Assembly (NCBI GenBank): GCA_024711415.1
Contig: JANJSW010000348.1
Location: 1-13,135 of the forward strand
Origin: Thermomonas sp.
GTDB taxonomy: Bacteria > Pseudomonadota > Gammaproteobacteria > Xanthomonadales > Xanthomonadaceae
DNA: 13,135 nucleotides
Direction of reading: 5' to 3'
Shown here: positions 1-5,917 of the stretch, piece after piece
Layout of the letters: each line of letters opens with the position of its first letter
Numbering within the stretch: the stretch's first letter is position 1
The notes under the pieces: generated by a model
The model's database searches: none
What the model saw: only the letters and a program-made list of their open reading frames with translations
Told to the model about the DNA's origin: nothing
Made by a program: the position numbers and the translations under genes

Positions 1-26
1 CGTGCGCGGCCGCGAAGGCCCCCCGA

Positions 27-41
27 GGCCGCCCGGCGGCC
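27..41. other. GC-rich stem-loop at window edge
   Basis: GGCCG (27-31) and CGGCC (37-41) are inverted repeats around a CCCGG loop. The arms can also be read as 7-base GGCCGCC/GGCGGCC with a 1-base centre. A mildly T-rich stretch (CTTGTTT, 53-59) follows some 12 bases later. It might end a plus-strand gene that lies before the window, but the T run is short and distant. I see no gene in bases 1-151 beyond this and the lpxL promoter-like hexamer. Confidence 0.25.
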
Positions 42-139
42 GGCATCCCGCCCTTGTTTACACGAACGCGACCGCGGCAACACGATCCTGGCTCTCCGGC
101 TCGGCGCCCGGCAATCCAGGCTGAGACGGCGGTGCCCGG

Positions 140-145
140 TAGAAT
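140..145 (+). promoter_or_regulatory. -10-like hexamer just upstream of lpxL
   Basis: TAGAAT matches the sigma70 -10 consensus at 5 of 6 positions and ends six bases before the ATG at 152. No Shine-Dalgarno sequence lies between it and the ATG (the bases are CCCTGC). If it is used, transcription would start at or next to the start codon, giving a leaderless message. I see no convincing -35 element 16-18 bases upstream, which lowers confidence. Confidence 0.45.
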
Positions 146-151
146 CCCTGC

Positions 152-1060
152 ATGACTTCGACCTCACCCGACCGCCCGTCGTTCGCCCCGAGCCACTGGC
201 CGGTCTGGCTGGGCGTCGGCCTGTGCATGGCGCTGGCGCGCCTGCCCTGGGGACTGCAGCGCGCCTTGGGCGCCGCGGTCGGCTGGCTGGCACTGCGCCT
301 GCTGCCGGACCGGCGCGAGGCCGCGCGCACCAACCTCGCGCTGTGCCTGCCGGAACTGGATGGCCCCGCGCGCGAGGCGCTGCTGCGCGCCAACTTCCGT
401 GACGTCGGCATCGGCCTGTTCGAATTCGCCCGCGCCTGGTGGGGCGAGGTCGCGCCGATGCGCGCCAGCGCCCGCATCGAGGGCTTGGAGATCCTCCAGC
501 GCCTGCAAGCCGAAGGCCGCGGCGTGCTGCTGGTGTCCGGGCACTTCATGACCCTGGAACTGTGCGGCCGCCTGCTGTGCGACCACGTGCCGCTGGCCGG
601 CATGTACCGCAAGCACCGCAGTCCGGTGATGGAATGGGCGGTGCTGCGCGGCCGCCTGCGCTACGCCAGCGCGATGTTCGGCAACGGCGATACCCGCGCG
701 GCGATCCGCCACCTCAAGCGCGGCGGCGTGCTCTGGTACGCGCCGGACCAGGACATGCGCGGCAAGGACACGGTGTTCGCGCCGTTCTTCGGCATCCCCG
801 CCGCCACCATCACCGCCACCCACCAGTTCGCCCGCATGACCGGCTGCGCGGTGGTGCCGTTCTTCCACCGCCGCGAGGGCGCGGATTACGTGCTGCGGGT
901 AGGCGAACCCCTGTCCCCGTTCCCCACCGACGATGCGGTGGCCGATTCCGCCGCGGTCAACGCGGCGATCGAGGCGATGGTGCGCCAGGCGCCCAGCCAG
1001 TACCTGTGGCTGCACCGGCGCTTCAAGCGCCAGCCGGACGGGCGCTCGCGCTACGACTGA
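152..1060 (+). CDS. lpxL: Lipid A late acyltransferase, LpxL/HtrB family
   Basis: Transfers a secondary fatty acyl chain (typically lauroyl from acyl-ACP) to Kdo-bearing lipid IVA at the inner face of the inner membrane, a late step of lipid A synthesis. The 302 aa length fits the family (about 300-310). Visible features are a hydrophobic N-terminal anchor at about residues 17-32, the H-x4-E catalytic motif as H131-FMTL-E136 after a strand ending in VSG, the MYRK-type substrate motif at 151-154, the APDQD motif at 197-201 followed by PFFG at 211-214, and the closing QYLWLHRRFK at 283-292. The first ATG is the only sensible start: it has no SD but sits just after a -10-like TAGAAT. The stop overlaps the stop of the convergent ligase-family gene by 10 bases. 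It could instead be an LpxM- or LpxP-type paralogue, because acyl-chain preference cannot be read from sequence. Confidence 0.93.
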   Translation: MTSTSPDRPSFAPSHWPVWLGVGLCMALARLPWGLQRALGAAVGWLALRLLPDRREAARTNLALCLPELDGPAREALLRANFRDVGIGLFEFARAWWGEVAPMRASARIEGLEILQRLQAEGRGVLLVSGHFMTLELCGRLLCDHVPLAGMYRKHRSPVMEWAVLRGRLRYASAMFGNGDTRAAIRHLKRGGVLWYAPDQDMRGKDTVFAPFFGIPAATITATHQFARMTGCAVVPFFHRREGADYVLRVGEPLSPFPTDDAVADSAAVNAAIEAMVRQAPSQYLWLHRRFKRQPDGRSRYD

Positions 1061-2373
1061 GGCGGCGCCGCCGGCGCCTCGCGGCCCCACAGGCTGCCGG
1101 CGTACAGCGCCGCCAGCAGCAGCAGCACGCTGCCCCAGAAGGTCGAGTACGCGGCGAGGTGGGTGTTGAGCGGAAACACGCTGACCGCCAGCGCCAGCAT
1201 CGCCGGGCGCGCGCGTTCGCGCGCGTCGGCATCGGCATAGCGCCAGGCCCGCCAGCCCAGCGCGGCGCCGGCCAGCCACAGCAGCAGACCGATGATGCCG
1301 GTTTCGCTGAGCACTTCCAGCACGATCTGGTGGGCATGGAAGGCGACGCCCGCACCCCAGGCAGCCGGGGTGCCAGGCTGCGGGTCGCAGGCCGTGAACT
1401 CGTCGCGGAAGGCACGCGGGCCGACGCCGTTGAGCGGATGCTCGCGCAACATGCACAGCGCCGCCGACCAGATCCGGCCGCGCCCGGACAGCGCCGCGTC
1501 CACGCCGCCCGGCTGCGCGGTCAGCGCCAGGGTGGTGCGCTGCACGCGCTCATGCACCTGCGGCGACAGCGCATTGGCCGCCACCAGCATCAGCGCGCCA
1601 GCCACGAACACCGCCATCAGCTTGCGTCCGCCCAGCGCGCGCCAGCCGGTCCACAGCAACACCAGCCCGTAGGTCAGCCACGATGCGCGCGAGCCCGCCA
1701 GGATCACCACCAGCCCGATCGCCGATGCCGCCGCCAGCCAGCCCAACTGGCCCAGCCGCTGCCGCGCCGCCGCCAGCGCGAACGGCGACAGGCTGGCCAG
1801 CACGATGCCCAGCTTGAGATTGCACGGGCCGAGCACGCCGGCCAGGCGGTCGGCGGCCTCCACTTCGCTGGCGGTGCACATGCCGTGGCCGCTCACCGCG
1901 TGTTTGGCCTGGTCCAGCACCCAGAACAGCGGACTGGTGCCGCTGGCCGCTTCGACCAGTGCATCCAGCGTCCATGCCAGGGCGATGACCGCCAGCCCGC
2001 CGAAGGTGCGGCGACGGCCGGACTCGCTGGCAACAGCGGCCGCGGCCATCCACAGGAACGGCAGGTAGCGCAGGTCGGCCAGCACCTCGCCGAAGGCGTG
2101 CAGGCGGTCGCGCGCATCGATCGCGGCGATGAGTTCGGGCAGCCAGTAGGCGGCGAACAGCACCGAGGTCAGCGCCCACGCCGGGCCGCTGAGCAGCGCG
2201 CCGCTGCCGCGGAAACGGTTGCCGACCAGCCGCACCAGGCCGGCCAGCGCGCCGAGCACCAGCACCGCCTCGGCGATGCCGCGCACCGGCCACAGGGCGA
2301 CGAAGGTCAGTACCCAGGCCGGCGCCCAGCGCCAGTCGGCCACGCCGCCGGGTTGCATCGTCTGTGCGTTCAT
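1051..2373 (-). CDS. O-antigen ligase family membrane protein (WaaL-like)
   Basis: A 440 aa polytopic inner-membrane protein of the Wzy_C/O-antigen ligase superfamily. Members either join polymerised O-antigen to lipid A-core (WaaL) or polymerise glycans (Wzy). Many hydrophobic segments run through residues 16-270 and 355-430. The signature lies in the C-terminal half: SRASW at 228-232, the R-x-x-W box GRGRIW at 297-302, HPLNGVGPRAF at 312-322 at the end of a large periplasmic loop, and HAHQIVLEVLSETG at 346-359, which carries the histidine and glutamate typical of the family. The start ATG overlaps the stop of the upstream glycosyltransferase in an ATGA arrangement, so the two are probably translationally coupled. 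The gene is the last of the minus-strand run and converges on lpxL. Ligase is favoured over polymerase because of the lipid A and GT4 neighbours, but the family cannot be split safely by eye. Confidence 0.85.
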   Translation of the reverse strand: MNAQTMQPGGVADWRWAPAWVLTFVALWPVRGIAEAVLVLGALAGLVRLVGNRFRGSGALLSGPAWALTSVLFAAYWLPELIAAIDARDRLHAFGEVLADLRYLPFLWMAAAAVASESGRRRTFGGLAVIALAWTLDALVEAASGTSPLFWVLDQAKHAVSGHGMCTASEVEAADRLAGVLGPCNLKLGIVLASLSPFALAAARQRLGQLGWLAAASAIGLVVILAGSRASWLTYGLVLLWTGWRALGGRKLMAVFVAGALMLVAANALSPQVHERVQRTTLALTAQPGGVDAALSGRGRIWSAALCMLREHPLNGVGPRAFRDEFTACDPQPGTPAAWGAGVAFHAHQIVLEVLSETGIIGLLLWLAGAALGWRAWRYADADARERARPAMLALAVSVFPLNTHLAAYSTFWGSVLLLLAALYAGSLWGREAPAAPPQS

Positions 2374-3479
2374 GCGTCCACCATCGTCCGGTACAGCGTC
2401 AAGGTCGCCTCCTGCATCGCCTGCAGGGTATAGGCCATCGTGGCCGGCGGCGATGGCGGCGCGGCCAGCAGCGCGCGTGCGTGCTCCGCTAGCTGGCCGG
2501 CATCGAACGGCGCGACCGCGCCCGCCGGCTGCAGTTCGGCCAGCAGCTCACCGACGCCGCCGTGCGCCCAACCCAGCACCGGCCGGCCCGCCGCCAGCGC
2601 CTCGACCACCGTGCGCCCGAACGCCTCCGGCTTGCGCGACAGCTGCAGCACCAGGTCGCAGGCCGCGTACGCCTGCGCGATCGCCGCGGTCGGTGCGGTC
2701 ACCGCCAACGCCGCTTCCACGCCCGCGGCGCGCGCCTGCGCGATCAGTTCCGCGATGTAATCCTCGCGCCCCGCCTGCTGCGCGCCAGGCATCCACAGCC
2801 GCGCATCCGCGCCTTCTGCGCGCAGCGCCGCCAGCAGGCCGATGGCGTCGGCATGGCCCTTCAGGCGCGTACCGCGCCCCGGCAGCAGCAGCAGCGGTCC
2901 ATCCCCGCCAAGCTGCGGATGCAGCGCCGCGACCTGCGCGCGCGCGGCGCGGTCCGGCGTCGGCGCGCGCTGGAACACGGTCGGGTCGATGCCGCGCGGG
3001 ATCACCACCAGCCGCGCCGGATCGAGCTTCGGATAGTGGTACAGCAGATAGTCCCGCACCGTGCGCGACACGCAGACCACGCGCTCGCCGCGGGTCATGA
3101 TCGCGCTGTAGCGCGACGGCGAATTCAGGCCATGCGCGGTGGTGACGAAATGCGGGCGCGCCGCGGCCGGCAGTGCGCGCAGCGCCAGCCAGCCCAGCCA
3201 GGCCGGCAACCGCGAGCGCGCATGCACGATGTCGGCGCCACGCAGCACCCGCCGCAGTGCCGGCAGGTGACGGAGGCTCAACGGGGATTTGCGGCCGATC
3301 GGCAGCTGCACGTGCTCGGCACCCAGTGTCTGCAGCTGCGGCAGCAGCCGGCCGCCGGCGGACACGACCACGGCGCGATGGCCGGCGCGCACCAGCGCAT
3401 CGGCGATCTCCAGGGTGGAACGTTCGACGCCGCCGGCTTCCAGCGCCGGCAGCAGCTGCACCACGGTCAGGCGGCGCAT
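2370..3479 (-). CDS. GT4-type glycosyltransferase (GT-B fold)
   Basis: A 369 aa retaining glycosyltransferase of family 4, cytoplasmic or membrane-associated, expected to add a sugar to a lipopolysaccharide core or O-antigen intermediate. The N-terminal domain starts with a Rossmann strand and the glycine loop ALEAGGVER (12-20). TTAHG lies at 113-117 and IPRGID at 160-165. The C-terminal nucleotide-sugar domain has LPGRGTRLKGH (199-209) and the E-x7-E motif E285-AFGRTVV-E293, which contacts the donor. The reading frame is open upstream to 3551, but the ATG at 3479 puts MRRLTVVQLLPALEAGG at the usual family N-terminus, and the extension is low-complexity Ala/Ser/Thr that would overlap the preceding gene. 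The stop overlaps the start of the ligase-family gene by four bases (ATGA), so the pair is probably co-translated. The sugar and acceptor cannot be deduced. Confidence 0.9.
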   Translation of the reverse strand: MRRLTVVQLLPALEAGGVERSTLEIADALVRAGHRAVVVSAGGRLLPQLQTLGAEHVQLPIGRKSPLSLRHLPALRRVLRGADIVHARSRLPAWLGWLALRALPAAARPHFVTTAHGLNSPSRYSAIMTRGERVVCVSRTVRDYLLYHYPKLDPARLVVIPRGIDPTVFQRAPTPDRAARAQVAALHPQLGGDGPLLLLPGRGTRLKGHADAIGLLAALRAEGADARLWMPGAQQAGREDYIAELIAQARAAGVEAALAVTAPTAAIAQAYAACDLVLQLSRKPEAFGRTVVEALAAGRPVLGWAHGGVGELLAELQPAGAVAPFDAGQLAEHARALLAAPPSPPATMAYTLQAMQEATLTLYRTMVDA

Positions 3480-3495
3480 CGCGGGCGCCGCGGGC

Positions 3496-3699
3496 TCAGT
3501 CGACGAGGACGTAGACGCTGCCGCAGTACGGGCACTGGCTGCGCCCGCCATCCTCGACGATCGACAGGTACACCCGCGGATGCTCGTTCCACACCGCCAT
3601 CGACGGCAGCGGGCAGCTCAGCGGCAACTCGGCGCGATGCACCTCGTAGGTCTGCTGGGCGCGGGCGGACGCGGGGGCGGGCGAAGCGGGCTGTGCCAT
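3496..3699 (-). CDS. Small CHCC zinc-finger protein (zf-CHCC, NDUFS6-like)
   Basis: A 67 aa protein whose last 40 residues match the zf-CHCC domain found in the complex I accessory subunit NDUFS6 and in small proteobacterial proteins. The ligand set is visible as C29 (LPLSCP), H40 (WNEHPRVYL), C56 and C59 (CPYC), with the characteristic HPRVYL-x-I core. The N-terminal 15 residues are Ala/Pro/Ser-rich and probably disordered. The start is uncertain. ATG 3699 gives MAQPASP but has no clear SD. An upstream in-frame ATG at 3744 would add 15 residues and has a GGAGA six bases before it, but that sequence is one arm of a palindrome at 3745-3774. I prefer 3699. The gene ends 16 bases before the glycosyltransferase start. 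Its role is unknown. Zinc binding is inferred from the ligands. Confidence 0.83.
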   Translation of the reverse strand: MAQPASPAPASARAQQTYEVHRAELPLSCPLPSMAVWNEHPRVYLSIVEDGGRSQCPYCGSVYVLVD

Positions 3700-3730
3700 G
3701 GCGAATGCAACGGGTTGCGGGAACCCGGCC

Positions 3731-3736
3731 AGTTTA
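3731..3736 (-). promoter_or_regulatory. Possible -10 element for the zinc-finger/glycosyltransferase genes
   Basis: On the minus strand this reads TAAACT, a 4 of 6 match to TATAAT, 31 bases before the ATG at 3699 and just downstream of the REP-like hairpin. If used, it would make the envelope trio (zinc finger, GT4, ligase family) a separate transcript and exclude the longer start at 3744. No TTGACA-like -35 lies 17 bases upstream (the hexamer is CAGCGG), so this is a weak call. Confidence 0.2.
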
Positions 3737-3744
3737 GCGCGCAT

Positions 3745-3774
3745 CCGCCATCTCCGCTGTCGCGGGGATGGCGG
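3745..3774. repeat. REP-like palindrome between pirin and zinc-finger genes
   Basis: Near-perfect inverted repeat. CCGCCATC (3745-3752) pairs with GATGGCGG (3767-3774), and CCGC (3754-3757) pairs with GCGG (3762-3765) around a TGTC loop. The one interruption is T3753 opposite G3766. The 30-base element nearly fills the gap between the pirin stop (3781) and the upstream candidate start of the zinc-finger gene (3744). The core resembles the CATCCCCGCG...CGGGGATG palindromes recalled as common between genes in xanthomonads. It is the only copy I see in this window. There is no T run, so it is not a classical terminator, but it could attenuate or protect the polycistronic RNA. Confidence 0.65.
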
Positions 3775-3780
3775 GCACGG

Positions 3781-4488
3781 TCATGCGGGAAGCTCGAACA
3801 GCAGCACGTCGCTGGTTGCGCCGAGGCCGCGCAGCGCGAACGCACCGCCTTCCTCGGACAGTCCCAGCGCATCGCCGGCGGCGAGCACGCGCTCGCCCAC
3901 CGCGATCTCGCCGGCGGCCACGTGCAGCCAATAGCGACGCGTCGGATCCAGCGCCGCCTCCAGCGCGTCGCCTGGCAGCAGCCGGGTGGCGCGCAGGCTG
4001 GCGTCCTGGCGAATGCCGATGCTGCCGTCGGCGCCATCCGGCGATGCCAGCAGCACCCAACGTGCGCGCCGTGCGTCCGGTGCGAAATGCTTCTGGTCGT
4101 AGGCCGGCGCATGGTTGAGCCGCGACGGCTGGATCCAGATCTGCAGGAAGTGCACCGGCGCGGCGTCCGAGCCGTTGTATTCACTGTGCTCGATGCCGTG
4201 GCCGGCGCTCATCCACTGCACGTCGCCGGCGCGGATCACGCCGGCGTTGCCGGCGCTGTCCTTGTGCGCCAGCGCGCCGTCCAGCACCACGCTGATGATC
4301 TCCATGTTGGCGTGGCGGTGCGGGGCGAAACCGCCGCCGGGGGCGACGGTGTCGTCGTTGATGACGCGCAGCGCGCCGAAGCCCATCCACGCCGGGTCGT
4401 AGTAATGCCCGAACGAGAACGTGTGGTGGCTGTGCAGCCACCCCATGTCCACTTCGCCGCGGGCGCCGGCAGGGCGTTCGACGATCAT
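3781..4488 (-). CDS. Pirin family protein (YhhW-type cupin)
   Basis: A 235 aa cytoplasmic bicupin. Pirins bind iron or another metal; the E. coli homologue YhhW has quercetin 2,3-dioxygenase activity, though the physiological substrate is unclear. The N-terminal cupin shows the four metal ligands at the positions recalled for YhhW: H57 and H59 (APHRHANME), H101 and E103 (GHGIEHSE). HSHHTFSFGHYYDP (19-32) and the following MGFGALRVINDD are the typical pirin N-terminus. The C-terminal half (from about 140) is the degenerate second cupin, with RYWLHVAAGE. The frame extends upstream to 4572, but the ATG at 4488 gives the canonical MIVERP start just four bases after the yceI stop, so this gene is very probably co-transcribed with yceI. 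Pairing with yceI and a flavin reductase suggests a redox or stress-response setting. Confidence 0.93.
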   Translation of the reverse strand: MIVERPAGARGEVDMGWLHSHHTFSFGHYYDPAWMGFGALRVINDDTVAPGGGFAPHRHANMEIISVVLDGALAHKDSAGNAGVIRAGDVQWMSAGHGIEHSEYNGSDAAPVHFLQIWIQPSRLNHAPAYDQKHFAPDARRARWVLLASPDGADGSIGIRQDASLRATRLLPGDALEAALDPTRRYWLHVAAGEIAVGERVLAAGDALGLSEEGGAFALRGLGATSDVLLFELPA

Positions 4489-4492
4489 GGCT

Positions 4493-5200
4493 TCAGCCCT
4501 GCGCGGGCGCGGCGTCGGCGGCCGGCGCGTCGGCCAGCGTGCCTTCGGTGGTGATGCGCAGCTGCACCTCATCGCTGACGTTCGGCGCGTAGGCGCCCAC
4601 GCCGAAGTCGGTGCGCTTGATGGTGGCGGTGGCGGAGAAGCCGATCGCCTGCTTCTTCAGCATCGGGTGTTCACCGGCGCCGTTGAGGGTGACCTCCAGG
4701 GTCACCGGCTTGGTGATGTCCCTGATGGTCAGGTCGCCGGTGACGGTCAGCTTGTTGGTGCCGGCGGCAGCCACGCTGGTGCTCTTGAAGGTGGCGTTCG
4801 GGAACTTGCTGGCGTCGAAGAAGTCGCCGCTGGCCAGATGCTCGTCCAGCTTGTCGACGAAGCTGTTCATGCCGGTGATCGGCATGGTGACCTGCACGCT
4901 GGACTTGCCCACATCGGCGGCGTCATAGACCAGCGTGCCTTCGCTGATACCGAAATGCGCGCTCGGCTGGGAGAAGCCGAAGTGGGTCCACTGCGCCAGC
5001 ACGTCGGTGTGGGTGGGGTCGAGCTGGTAGGTGCCGGACACCGCGGTGATCGCCGCGGCGGCGGGCGCGGCTTCGACCGGCGCGGTAACGGCGGCATCGG
5101 CCGGCGCAACGGCGGCGGCGGGTTCGGCCGGCTTGCTGCAGGCGGCGATGGCGGCGGCGATGGCGAGCGGCAACAACAGGTTGCGAATGGTGGTGTTCAT
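4493..5200 (-). CDS. yceI: YceI family lipocalin-like lipoprotein
   Basis: A 235 aa YceI-family protein. The family forms an extended beta-barrel that binds polyisoprenoid-type lipids such as ubiquinone precursors, and is induced by alkaline or other stress in E. coli. Here the N-terminus is a lipoprotein signal: charged MNTTIR, a hydrophobic LLLPLAIAAAIAA core and the lipobox IAAC with Cys21. Ser at +2 points to the outer membrane. An Ala/Pro linker (24-53) follows. The YceI domain starts at YQLDPTHTDVLAQW (58-71) and includes HLASGDFFDASKFPNATF (121-138), LTIRDITKPVTLEV (157-170) and KRTDFGVGAY (195-204). Most YceI proteins have a plain Sec signal, so the lipid anchor and linker are notable. 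The start at 5200 has a GGAG eight bases upstream; the open frame beyond it to 5383 is shadow sequence within the next gene. Confidence 0.93.
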   Translation of the reverse strand: MNTTIRNLLLPLAIAAAIAACSKPAEPAAAVAPADAAVTAPVEAAPAAAAITAVSGTYQLDPTHTDVLAQWTHFGFSQPSAHFGISEGTLVYDAADVGKSSVQVTMPITGMNSFVDKLDEHLASGDFFDASKFPNATFKSTSVAAAGTNKLTVTGDLTIRDITKPVTLEVTLNGAGEHPMLKKQAIGFSATATIKRTDFGVGAYAPNVSDEVQLRITTEGTLADAPAADAAPAQG

Positions 5201-5243
5201 TCGAAGGCTCCGGAAAGGGCGGGATGAAGAGGCGGGTAACGGA

Positions 5244-5834
5244 TCAGGCGATGCGGCAGGCTTCGTCGAAGCCCAGGCGCGGGGAACGCGGGAAGATGCT
5301 GGCGGGGTCGCCGTGGCCGAGGTTGACCAGGATGTTGGAGCGGATCGGCGTGCCGGCGAAGAAGGCTTCGTCGACCTTGGCATTGTCGAAGCCGGTCATC
5401 GGGCCGCAGTCCAGGCCCAGCGAGCGCGCCGCCAGGATCAGGTAGGCGGTCTGCAGCGCGCTGCTGCGCATCGCCACCCACGCCAGGTTGGCTTCGTCGC
5501 GGTGTTCGAACCACGGCTTGGCATCGGTGTGCGGGAACAGCACCGGCAGCTTGTCGAAGAAGCGCATGTCGTAGCCGACGATGGCCACCACCGGCGCCTC
5601 CATGGTCTTCTTGAAATTGCCTTCGGACAGCGCCGGGCCCAGCTTGGCCTTGGCCTCGTCCGACTTCACGAACACGATCCGCGCCGGCGTGGTGTTGGCC
5701 TCGGTGGGGCCGAACTTCAGCAGCTCGTAAAGCTGGTGCAGGGTCTCGTCCGACACCTCGCCGGTGAAGGCGTTGTAGGTGCGGGCGGTGCGGAACAGCT
5801 GGTCGAGCGCGGTACCGGGAAGCGGCTGGGACAT
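5244..5834 (-). CDS. rutE: RutE-like malonic semialdehyde reductase / nitroreductase family
   Basis: A 196 aa FMN-dependent reductase of the nitroreductase fold, the same length as E. coli RutE, which reduces malonic semialdehyde to 3-hydroxypropionate in uracil breakdown. Recalled RutE features line up along the whole protein: [11 protein letters not shown] (13-23), [16 protein letters not shown] (40-55, flavin-binding loop), [10 protein letters not shown] (96-105), [19 protein letters not shown] (124-142), GPMTGFD (144-150) and PRLGFDEAC (185-193). The ATG at 5834 gives [14 protein letters not shown] with only a weak AGAGA upstream; the open frame to 6020 runs into the divergent gene and is rejected. 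No other rut genes are present here, so the true substrate may be another aldehyde, quinone or nitro compound. It leads a minus-strand run, 43 bases before yceI, with no terminator between them. Confidence 0.9.
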   Translation of the reverse strand: MSQPLPGTALDQLFRTARTYNAFTGEVSDETLHQLYELLKFGPTEANTTPARIVFVKSDEAKAKLGPALSEGNFKKTMEAPVVAIVGYDMRFFDKLPVLFPHTDAKPWFEHRDEANLAWVAMRSSALQTAYLILAARSLGLDCGPMTGFDNAKVDEAFFAGTPIRSNILVNLGHGDPASIFPRSPRLGFDEACRIA

Positions 5835-5901
5835 GGCAATCTCTGTATCGTGAGGGCGATGGCGCACAGTGTATGGTTCCACGGGCGCATGTAATGCAGC
5901 A

Positions 5902-5916
5902 TATTCGGAACGAATA
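5902..5916. promoter_or_regulatory. 15-base palindrome over the ELM1-like ribosome-binding site
   Basis: TATTCG and CGAATA are perfect 6-base inverted repeats separated by GAA. The element ends two bases before the ATG at 5918 and contains the SD-like GGAA. It lies in the 83-base divergent gap with the RutE-like gene. The symmetry suits a dimeric repressor such as a TetR, MarR or LysR-type regulator. In RNA the same arms would form a short hairpin. No such regulator is encoded in the window, so the operator role is inferred only from symmetry and position. Confidence 0.4.
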
Positions 5917-5917
5917 G

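Noticed and set aside
1112..1129. CAG-rich triplet run at the C-terminal end of the ligase-family gene
   Set aside because: It encodes the leucines of a transmembrane helix and is short. It is not a meaningful microsatellite.
439..2433. A 664-codon plus-strand frame across the end of lpxL and the ligase-family gene
   Set aside because: It is out of frame with lpxL and antisense to the ligase-family gene, and its sequence is low-complexity Arg/Gln/His/Ala. Both underlying genes have clear family motifs.
2562..3737. A 391-codon plus-strand frame opposite the GT4 and zinc-finger genes
   Set aside because: Arg/Gln/His-rich antisense shadow. Both minus-strand genes have recognisable motifs.
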